Shown: positions 51,095 through 57,929 of the stretch, piece by piece
Position numbering within the stretch: position 1 is the stretch's first letter
Layout: each line of letters begins with the position of its first letter
NCBI RefSeq assembly: GCF_009856865.1
Contig: NZ_WVUD01000016.1
Span: 22,276-86,275 of the forward strand
From: Solidesulfovibrio aerotolerans
GTDB lineage: Bacteria; Desulfobacterota; Desulfovibrionia; Desulfovibrionales; Desulfovibrionaceae
Direction: 5' to 3'
Length of the DNA: 64,000 bases
Program-made: the position numbers and the translations under genes
The notes under the pieces: model-generated
What the model saw: the letters and a program-made list of their open reading frames with translations, nothing else
The model's database searches: none
Told to the model about the DNA's origin: nothing

Positions 51095-51170
51095 TCGTTC
51101 GGGGGTCCGGGGGGCCGTCGCCCCCCGGCCGCCGGAGGCATCTTCGCCTTTCGCCTTTCGCCTTTCTTCT
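51095..51170. repeat. Dispersed palindromic repeat copy A6 (reverse orientation)
   Basis: Arms at 51107-51114 and 51121-51128 (CC plus six G) flank CCGTCG. GGCCGCCGGAGGC, the reverse complement of the shared box, follows, then three CGCCTTT units, the mirror of the AGAAGGC-type run at 38309. It lies directly at the 3' end of the ComFB-like gene on the minus strand. The whole stretch 50564-51170 holds repeats and hairpins and no gene that I can support. Confidence 0.75.
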
Positions 51171-51446
51171 TCAACAATTGGGCCGGGCGCGCACGGTGCG
51201 GACGGCGTCGCGCAGCATCTCGCGGATCATCTCGTCGCTGACAGGCTCCTGAATAACCAGACTTACGGCCTGGACGTAGCGGGCCGGGAGTTTGTTGAGC
51301 GTCAGGGCGTAGATGTCCTCAATATCCGTGCGTGTGGGGCACACATTTGGAAACTCGGCCAGCACTCCGGGAAGGAGGTTGATGACCCGCGTTTCGTTTC
51401 TATTGCGGATGGAGTGGAAATCGAGCCCGAGTGCGGCATAGTCCAT
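51171..51446 (-). CDS. ComFB-like small protein
   Basis: 91 residues, cytoplasmic. 'ETRVINLLPGVLAEFPNVCPTRTDIEDIYALTLNKLPARYV' matches the ComFB pattern of a helical start, a Cys region and 'ALxLNxLPPRYV'. One Cys is present where some family members have a CX2C pair. ComFB proteins occur in competence operons of Bacillus and as cyclic di-nucleotide binding proteins in other bacteria. GGAGG precedes ATG 51446; an in-frame ATG at 51539 would overlap galE. It lies 35 bases after the galE stop and may be the last gene of that transcript. Confidence 0.7.
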   Translation of the reverse strand: MDYAALGLDFHSIRNRNETRVINLLPGVLAEFPNVCPTRTDIEDIYALTLNKLPARYVQAVSLVIQEPVSDEMIREMLRDAVRTVRARPNC

Positions 51447-51481
51447 ACGGCCTCCGCAAGGTGGAAGTGTTTTCCTCGATT

Positions 51482-52495
51482 TTAGCCGGGTTTGCGCAGA
51501 TTGCAATGTTTTTTGCCGGGCAGCCCATGTTCGTGCCAACGCCAGGCCGTCTCCACAATGGCGTTGAGATCCATGTAGCGCGGATTCCAGCCCAGTTCCC
51601 GGATGATAGCCCCGGAGTCGGCGTACAGGCCTGGGGAATCGCCGGCCCGGCGCGGCCCTTCGACCACGGGCACGGTTTTGCCGGACACGGCTTCCACGGC
51701 TTTAATGACTTCGCGCACGGAATTGCCGGTGCCGGTGCCCAGGTTGTAGGTGGCGCTGGGGGCACCGCCAAGCAGCCGTTTGACGGCCAGGATGTGGGCC
51801 TCGGCCAGATCGCTCACGTGGATGTAGTCGCGAACGGCCGTGCCGTCGGGGGTGGGGTAATCGGTGCCAAAGACTTCGATGTGGGGAATGCGGCCCAGGG
51901 CAGCGGCGATAACCAGCGGGATGAGGTGCGTTTCGGGCTTGTGTTCTTCGCCGATCTGGCCTTCCGGGTCGGCCCCGGCGGCATTGAAGTAGCGAAGCGC
52001 CGTGTAGGTCATGCCGTAGGCGGCGTCGAAGTCGCGCAGCATCTGTTCGATCATGAGCTTGGACGTACCGTAGGGGCTCATGGGCCGGGTCGGGTGGTCT
52101 TCGGTGAGCGGCACGCGATCGGGTGCGCCGTAGGTGGCGCAGGTGCTGGAGAAAACGATATGGCGGCAACCGGCCTTGCGCATGGCGGACAGCAGCGAAA
52201 GCGACCCGGCCACGTTATTGCGGTAGTATTTCTCGGGATCGGTGACGGATTCGCCGACGTAGGCGTAGGCGGCAAAATGGAGCACGGCGGCGGGCTTGTA
52301 CTCGGCAAACACCTCGTCGAGTTCGCCGCGATTGAGAATATCGCCCCGGATCAGCGGTCCCCATTTGACGGCCCAGTCGTGGCCGTAGACCATGTTGTCA
52401 AACGTAACGGGTGTGAACCCGGCAGCAGCCAGGGCCTTGCAGGTATGGGAGCCGATGTAGCCCGCGCCGCCGGTGACCAGGATATTGGTTGCCAT
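51482..52495 (-). CDS. galE: UDP-glucose 4-epimerase
   Basis: 337 residues. The Rossmann motif is 'VTGGAGYIGSHT' (about 7-18). The SDR catalytic Ser/Thr lies in 'VFSSTCATYG' and Tyr-x3-Lys in 'SPYGTSKLMIEQML' (about 147-154). 'ALRYFNAAGADPEGQIGE' and 'YLGTGTG'-like motifs are typical of GalE. It interconverts UDP-glucose and UDP-galactose for the glycan genes upstream. The length matches the family. Confidence 0.95.
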   Translation of the reverse strand: MATNILVTGGAGYIGSHTCKALAAAGFTPVTFDNMVYGHDWAVKWGPLIRGDILNRGELDEVFAEYKPAAVLHFAAYAYVGESVTDPEKYYRNNVAGSLSLLSAMRKAGCRHIVFSSTCATYGAPDRVPLTEDHPTRPMSPYGTSKLMIEQMLRDFDAAYGMTYTALRYFNAAGADPEGQIGEEHKPETHLIPLVIAAALGRIPHIEVFGTDYPTPDGTAVRDYIHVSDLAEAHILAVKRLLGGAPSATYNLGTGTGNSVREVIKAVEAVSGKTVPVVEGPRRAGDSPGLYADSGAIIRELGWNPRYMDLNAIVETAWRWHEHGLPGKKHCNLRKPG

Positions 52496-52576
52496 CGTCC
52501 GTTCTTCCTTGGGTTACGTGTGTCGCGTACGGTAAGTTCCGTTATGCTTTGCCGAGGATCAACACTATGAATTTAA

Positions 52577-52623
52577 TATTTTTATTCACAAAAAAACATA
52601 CCTGTTTTTTTGTGTGAACGCGA
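52577..52623 (-). terminator. Terminator-like element shared with 20257-20302 (copy 2)
   Basis: On the minus strand, directly after the glycosidase stop, GTCGCGTTCACACAAAAAAA, a short loop and TTTTTTTGTGAATAAAAA form a hairpin. It matches the element after bcp at 20257 in stem, flanking GTCGC and trailing A-run, while the loop differs. Confidence 0.75.
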
Positions 52624-54522
52624 CTAGTCCGAGAGAATCGCTTTGACCGGGCGGTCCGTTTTCACTGTGCCGCGTCCCTGGGGAACGCCCCCCAGGGTCA
52701 TGGTCATTTCCCGATAAAACGTCGTGGCGCGAAGGCGCAGGGTCAGGCCCTGGCCGGGCGTGAGCGCCTTGACGCCGAGCAAGGCGGCCGGGAGCCGCAT
52801 CTCCATGGCGATATGCGGCAGGGGCTTGTCGAGCACCTGCACGAGGCCGCCGTCTTCAATGGGCGTGAGCCGGCCGTCGTCTTCGATGCGAAAAAGCCGG
52901 GGGACCAGTTCAAAGCGCCCCGGGTATTTGCTATGCGGCCGGGGCAGCAGGCAGGCGGCGAACCGACGCAGCCCTGCCCCGGCATCCACTTCAAACTGCA
53001 GCTGATAGGTTTCTGTTATGGGAAACTCGCCGTCATAGGCCAGCAAAAAGAGATCGGCATAATTCTGGGCCAGATGAAAGAGATTGAGGCCCTGCGGGCT
53101 CCAACTCATATGCACGTCGCCAAAGGGCACATGGGGAGCCGGGACGCGCAGCCAGGGCAGCCGCGTGCCGGCCTTGTCCGGCCAGTCGGCCAAGCCCCCG
53201 TCCGTGACGGAAACGGGTTTCGCCGCCGCAGGGATGGCGATGACCTCGGGCTGGGGGACCGGGGGCTTGGCGCTGGCCGCATGGATGGCCGGAGCTTCCC
53301 GGTTGGCCGGGACCATGGCGGCCAGCAGTTGCTCGTAAGGGACGTTGTGAACGTCGACGAGGCCCATGTTAAAATCCTCGCCGTCGCCGCGCCCGCCGTG
53401 GGGTTCGTCGTAGTATTGGAACCAATGGATGCCGGCGATATTGGGGAAGGCGGCGAAATGGCGCACCGCGGCCGAGGCTCCGGCCGCCCGTTCGGCCTGG
53501 GTCGCGACATGCATGAGATGGCCGTTATTGACGTTGCCGGAGCGGTTTTCATCGGCCGCAAAGAAAAATTCCGAGATGAGCACCGGCGTATCGGTGAGCC
53601 TGCCCAGCCCCTCGAAATAGTACGGGGCCACCCAGCCGTCGGGGGTGTCCACGTTGTAGTTGGTGGACAGGACATCGAGAAAGCCGCGCGAGGCCAGGAC
53701 AGCGTCCTGGTTGTAATACAGCGGCAACCGGTCGCCCATGACCAGCCGCGTGGGGTCCACGGCGCGCAGGGCCTTGTAGACCAACTCGTAGTAACGCCCG
53801 GCGCAGGCGGCCGTGACCTTGTTGATAAGGAGGATGCCCCGGCCGCCGGGGCGCAGTTTGAGTTCCGACCGGCCTTTTTTCAGGTCTTCAAAGGAATCAA
53901 AACCCGGGGCCGGCACAAAATCGGCCAGCAGCCGGTCCCATTTGCCGCCATAATGGTCATACACCATGCGCCAGACGTGGCGTTTGGCGTAGATGGCCCA
54001 TTCGTTGCCCAGATACCATTTGAAAAGCGGCGCGTTCCACCAGCCCACTTCGTTATCGGTAAAATAGCCGATGACGGCGGGATTATCGCGGTAAGGGGCG
54101 GTCACTTCCCGCGCCTTGGCGATGGTTTTCTCCAGGGCGTCCGGGGCAAAGGGATCAAACCAGTGCAGCCGCGCGTTGCGGCCCAGATCAATCTCCGGGA
54201 CGAGCGGCAGCGTCATGGCCGTGGTGGGATCGGACCAGCCGCCCCGGGTATTAAAGCCCCAGGCGTAGAGGCGCTCCTGGGTATCGGCAGCCCAGGCGGC
54301 CTCGGTGGGATAGGTATTCTCGAAATAGTAGCCCCGGTCCCGGGTCATTTTATCGCCGCCGTTGACGGTATCGGCACCGACGGAGAAAAAACGCGGCCCG
54401 CCGGGCAGGGTCAGCCACCAGACGCCGCCCTCGCGCAACGTGCCGAAGGGCGCGGCTACAGCCGACGTCACCAGGGTCAGGCCCAGGAGGAACGGGAGCA
54501 GAAATCGAAAGCGTATGCGCAT
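52624..54522 (-). CDS. Exported TIM-barrel glycoside hydrolase (clan GH-A, agarase-like)
   Basis: 632 residues. A signal peptide (about 1-24) leads to a barrel with 'FFSVGADTVNGGDKMTRDRGYYFENTYP' and 'LYAWGFNTRGGWSD', which recall GH50/GH86-type agarase sequences. The probable acid/base is Glu158 in 'YFTDNEVGWW' and the nucleophile Glu318 in 'PVLISEFFFAADENRSG'. The C-terminal part (about 465-632) is beta-rich and may bind carbohydrate. It is in the same run as a glycosyltransferase and an exporter and could trim the exported glycan. The start at 54522 lacks a strong ribosome binding site. Family number is a guess. Confidence 0.75.
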   Translation of the reverse strand: MRIRFRFLLPFLLGLTLVTSAVAAPFGTLREGGVWWLTLPGGPRFFSVGADTVNGGDKMTRDRGYYFENTYPTEAAWAADTQERLYAWGFNTRGGWSDPTTAMTLPLVPEIDLGRNARLHWFDPFAPDALEKTIAKAREVTAPYRDNPAVIGYFTDNEVGWWNAPLFKWYLGNEWAIYAKRHVWRMVYDHYGGKWDRLLADFVPAPGFDSFEDLKKGRSELKLRPGGRGILLINKVTAACAGRYYELVYKALRAVDPTRLVMGDRLPLYYNQDAVLASRGFLDVLSTNYNVDTPDGWVAPYYFEGLGRLTDTPVLISEFFFAADENRSGNVNNGHLMHVATQAERAAGASAAVRHFAAFPNIAGIHWFQYYDEPHGGRGDGEDFNMGLVDVHNVPYEQLLAAMVPANREAPAIHAASAKPPVPQPEVIAIPAAAKPVSVTDGGLADWPDKAGTRLPWLRVPAPHVPFGDVHMSWSPQGLNLFHLAQNYADLFLLAYDGEFPITETYQLQFEVDAGAGLRRFAACLLPRPHSKYPGRFELVPRLFRIEDDGRLTPIEDGGLVQVLDKPLPHIAMEMRLPAALLGVKALTPGQGLTLRLRATTFYREMTMTLGGVPQGRGTVKTDRPVKAILSD

Positions 54523-54557
54523 GGAGTACGTGTGCGGTGGTTCGGAGTTGCGACAGA

Positions 54558-55742
54558 TCAGGCCAAGGCGTCGGCCAGCAGCTTGGCCAAGACCATGTCG
54601 GAATCGAAATAGCGCGCGGCAAAGGTGCGGGCAGCGGCGCTGTGGCGGTCCCAATCGGCGCGCACGGCTTCGATGCCGGCCAGGGCCTCGGCTTCACTCG
54701 TGAAAGCGACGACGCCCTCCCCCACTTCCATGAAGCGGGAATAACCCGTGTCCTGGACCACGGCCGGCCGGCCCGAGGCCAGATAGCAGGCGGTGCGGCA
54801 GGAAAACCAGCCGCTCGTCGTGGCCACATAGGCGTTTTTGGCCGTGGAAAATTCCGCCAGGCTGTCCCAGATGTAGTCGCGATAGACCCAGGGCGTTTGC
54901 GACATGGAGAACCCGTCGCGCAGTTTCCAGCCCTTTTCCTCCAACAGTTCGCGCGGGGGCTTGCCGCCGCCAAGGGCCAATTCCAGCACGGCTTCGGTCT
55001 TTTGGGGCAGATCGAGCATCTTTTCAAATTCCAGGTTCTTGCCGCCGTACTGCACCCCGGCCACCAGCGGGCCTTTCTGGGCCGGCTGCCAGGACAGCAC
55101 GGTGGTAAAGGCGTCGCGGCCGGGTTTGGGCGCTGCCCCGGCCCAGCTCTCCAGCACGATGGGCTGGCGGGTGGGCAGCCAATCGATGACGCCCTTGGGC
55201 ACGGCGCAAAAATCCCGGCCCACGTTTTCGCCAAAGGAAAAAAACACGTCGTGGCGCAGCATGTTGGCGATGTTGCGCTTCTCCTCCTCGGTGGCCGTAC
55301 CGGCCAAATAGCTCGGGAAGCTCGACTGGGTGTAGAGCGGATCGGAGTCGATGAGCACCTTGACCGGAATTTTTGCGTAGGCGTCGCGCAACTGGCAGGT
55401 GGTGGAGATATTAAAAAACACATCGGCCCGGTTCACGACGGCCGCCAGTTCCTCGGCCGACATGCCCCAGTGGCGTTCGTCGGGACCGATAACGCAAAAG
55501 CGCTTCTCCATGCCCGGATGCAGCCGCTGCAGGAAATCGCCCAGGTATTTGGTGTGATAGGTCAGGTCATCAACAAAGGTGACGTTGAACGGATCGTAGG
55601 CCCAGCCGCCGGTGTCTTCGAGGTAGTAGACGTCGTGGCCGAGCCGGTAAAAGCCGTGGAGGTATTGGATATAATCCCAGGCCACGCCGCCCAGCGGATA
55701 GGTAGCGGCCAGCCCGGAGACGATGATGGTGCGTTTTTTCAT
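54558..55742 (-). CDS. Glycosyltransferase (GT-B type, CgeB-like)
   Basis: 394 residues, cytoplasmic. The N-terminal half has 'LYGF/YLEDTGGWAYDPF'-type segments and a Rossmann-like core. The C-terminal half has 'GWFSCRTACYLASGRPAVVQDTGYSRFMEVGEGVVAF', the donor-binding region of GT-B enzymes that stop at 'S...LA.G.P.V..D' and 'EG...F'. Donor and acceptor are unknown. AGGAA precedes ATG 55742. A repeat copy and about 130 bases separate it from the exporter gene upstream; the glycosidase follows after 35 bases. Confidence 0.82.
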   Translation of the reverse strand: MKKRTIIVSGLAATYPLGGVAWDYIQYLHGFYRLGHDVYYLEDTGGWAYDPFNVTFVDDLTYHTKYLGDFLQRLHPGMEKRFCVIGPDERHWGMSAEELAAVVNRADVFFNISTTCQLRDAYAKIPVKVLIDSDPLYTQSSFPSYLAGTATEEEKRNIANMLRHDVFFSFGENVGRDFCAVPKGVIDWLPTRQPIVLESWAGAAPKPGRDAFTTVLSWQPAQKGPLVAGVQYGGKNLEFEKMLDLPQKTEAVLELALGGGKPPRELLEEKGWKLRDGFSMSQTPWVYRDYIWDSLAEFSTAKNAYVATTSGWFSCRTACYLASGRPAVVQDTGYSRFMEVGEGVVAFTSEAEALAGIEAVRADWDRHSAAARTFAARYFDSDMVLAKLLADALA

Positions 55743-55779
55743 GTTCCTGCCCAGGGCGTCGCGCCCATGCTCGCTAAAA

Positions 55780-55870
55780 AAAATTCTCCAGTCGGGGGGT
55801 CCGGGGGGATCATCCCCCCGGCCGCCGGAGGCCTCTTTTCTTTTCTCTTCTCATCTCTTCTCTTGCACGC
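55780..55870. repeat. Dispersed palindromic repeat copy A4 (reverse orientation)
   Basis: The palindrome at 55801-55821 (CC plus six G, ATCAT core) is followed by GGCCGCCGGAGGC and a polypyrimidine run (TTTTCTTTTCTCTTCTCATC). It lies right after the exporter stop on the minus strand. Confidence 0.75.
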
Positions 55871-55871
55871 C

Positions 55872-57677
55872 CTAGGCCACCAGCGGCGCGGGCGGGTGCT
55901 TTTCCGGCCGGCCTTTGCCCATCTGGATGGCGTGCAGGCGGGCGAACTCGCCGTTTCGGGCCATGAGTTCATCGTAAGCGCCCATCTCGTGGATGCGCTG
56001 GTTTTTGATGACCAGAATCATGTCGGCCCGGCGCATCATGGACAGGCGGTGGGCGATGACAAAGGTGGTGCGGTTTTGCATGAGCCGCTCCAGGCCTTCC
56101 ATAATGAGCGCCTCGGTTTCGGCGTCCAGGGCCGAGGTCGGCTCATCGAGGATCAAAAGCGGCGCGTCTTTTAACAGCGCCCGGGCAATGGAGAGCCGCT
56201 GGCGCTGGCCGCCCGAGAGGTTGGCACCCTTTTCGCCGAGAATGGTGTCGTAGCCGTTTGGCAGGCCGACGATAAAGTCGTGGGCATTGGCCAGGGTGGC
56301 GGCCTGGACGACCTCTTCGCGGCTGGCCTGGCGTTTGCCGTAGGCGATGTTGTCGTGAACGCTCATGGGGAAAAGCTGGGTGTCCTGCAGCACTATGGCG
56401 ATGTTGTCGCGCAGGCTGCGCAGGGTCACGTCACGCAAATCCTGGCCGTCGATGCTGATGGCCCCTTTTTGGGGATCGTAAAAGCGCAGCAAGAGGCTGA
56501 CCAGCGAAGTCTTGCCGGCCCCGGTCTGGCCGACGATGGCCACGGTGGACCCGCCGGGACAGGTGAAATCCACATCATTTAAGACCATTTTCTCCGGCGT
56601 ATACCCGAAGCTGACGCCGGTGAAGCGCACTTCGCCCTGGCCCACGGCCAGCTTGGGCGCATCGGGCTTTTCAGGCACGGCCTCGTTGACAGCCAGCACG
56701 TCCATGACCCGGCGCGCCCGGGCCAGCGAGGCGCGGATGCCGGCCACGGTGTCGCTTAAGCTATTAAGCGGCGTATAGAGCGAAGCCAGATAGGCGATAA
56801 AGACCAGCAGTTCGCCGGTGGAAAGCAGGCCGTCCAAAACATGGCGCACGCCGATATAGAGCACCAGGGCCGTGCCCGTGGCCGTAATGCCCGACACCAG
56901 CCAGCCGTAGACGGTTTGCAAGGCGTAGAGGGACAGCTTGCGGTCAAAGGAATGCTGGGATTCGGTAACGAACTTCTGGCGCTCCTCGTCTTCGCGGCCA
57001 AAGGCCTGCACCAGGGTGATGGAGGAAAAGATGCGCTCCACCGTGGTGTAGACCTGCGACTCCTGCATGTGCGTCTCGGTGGTCAGATCACCGATCTTTC
57101 GCGACACGCGGGAAATAGCCAGAAAGAGAAACGGAATGACGCACAGGGAATAGAGCGTCAGTTCCGCGTCCATGCGCATGCACACGACCAACATGCCGAT
57201 CAGCAGGGCCGAGCTGGTGAGCGTGGTGAAAACACCGTTCATGAGCAAGGTCTGCACGGCGTAGGTGTCGCCCATGATGCGATAGATAAGATCGCCGGTG
57301 GGCCATTTCTGGTGAAACAGCAACGATTGGCGCTGCAAGTGGTCAAACAGGTCGCAGCGCAGATCCTGGACCATGTCCTGGCCCATGCGGATGGTCAGGT
57401 AGTTGTTGCACAACTGGACGAAACCGACCAGGAAGTGCACCCCGACGAGCAGCCCCACCACGCAGGCCAACTGCGTGCCCACGGTCCACACGGCCAGATC
57501 CGGGGTCCAGCCGAACACGTCCAACGGCTTTTGGCCGATGATCTGGTCCACGGCCAGTTTGAGCGGCCAGGGTTTGAGCAGTTCCATGGTGCTGGCCAGT
57601 CCGACCAGCCCCAGGCCCAGAAAAAACAGATGGCGATACGGCCGCAGATAGCCAAGCAGGGTCCGAAACATACTCAT
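55872..57677 (-). CDS. MsbA-like ABC exporter (fused membrane and ATPase domains)
   Basis: 601 residues. Six membrane helices lie in the first ~320 residues, then one ATPase: Walker A 'AIVGQTGAGKTSLVS' (about 385-395), Q-loop, signature 'NLSGGQRQRLS' (about 490), Walker B 'PLLILDEPTSALD' and H-loop 'VIAHRLS'. It would work as a homodimer. The relatives MsbA and NdvA export lipids and cyclic glucans. Placement between a GH-GT2 synthase gene and a glycosyltransferase gene suggests that it exports their product. ATG 57677 is chosen (AAGG upstream); ATG 57671 is possible. Confidence 0.92.
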   Translation of the reverse strand: MSMFRTLLGYLRPYRHLFFLGLGLVGLASTMELLKPWPLKLAVDQIIGQKPLDVFGWTPDLAVWTVGTQLACVVGLLVGVHFLVGFVQLCNNYLTIRMGQDMVQDLRCDLFDHLQRQSLLFHQKWPTGDLIYRIMGDTYAVQTLLMNGVFTTLTSSALLIGMLVVCMRMDAELTLYSLCVIPFLFLAISRVSRKIGDLTTETHMQESQVYTTVERIFSSITLVQAFGREDEERQKFVTESQHSFDRKLSLYALQTVYGWLVSGITATGTALVLYIGVRHVLDGLLSTGELLVFIAYLASLYTPLNSLSDTVAGIRASLARARRVMDVLAVNEAVPEKPDAPKLAVGQGEVRFTGVSFGYTPEKMVLNDVDFTCPGGSTVAIVGQTGAGKTSLVSLLLRFYDPQKGAISIDGQDLRDVTLRSLRDNIAIVLQDTQLFPMSVHDNIAYGKRQASREEVVQAATLANAHDFIVGLPNGYDTILGEKGANLSGGQRQRLSIARALLKDAPLLILDEPTSALDAETEALIMEGLERLMQNRTTFVIAHRLSMMRRADMILVIKNQRIHEMGAYDELMARNGEFARLHAIQMGKGRPEKHPPAPLVA

Positions 57678-57866
57678 GGCGTCAATCCTTGGCAGAGGCG
57701 CTGCCTTGGGCGTCGGGAGGAGATAAACCCTGCCCGGCCGGCCCGTCGGAGAAATGTCGTCGTGCCGACGCTCTCCGGCTGGCCAGGAGGCGACGGGAAA
57801 AGTCACGCAAATCCGGCCATCCGGCCCGGCCCGGGCGAGGTCAGCGGCCCGGTGCCAGCACGCAGG

Positions 57867-57914
57867 CCGCCCCCGGCCGCCGGGCACGCAGTGCCAGGCA
57901 ACGACCGGGGGCGG
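57867..57914 (-). terminator. Nested hairpin after the GH-GT2 gene
   Basis: CCGCCCCCGG (57867-57876) pairs with CCGGGGGCGG (57905-57914) around an inner GGCAC/GTGCC hairpin. It begins 15 bases after the GH-GT2 stop. No T-run; transcription into the exporter gene may continue in part. Confidence 0.45.
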
Positions 57915-57929
57915 CGCTGTGTCGATACC

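Noticed and set aside
52813..54612. Open frame of 599 codons on the plus strand opposite the exported glycosidase
   Set aside because: Antisense to a gene with signal peptide and catalytic motifs. Composition is that of a shadow frame.
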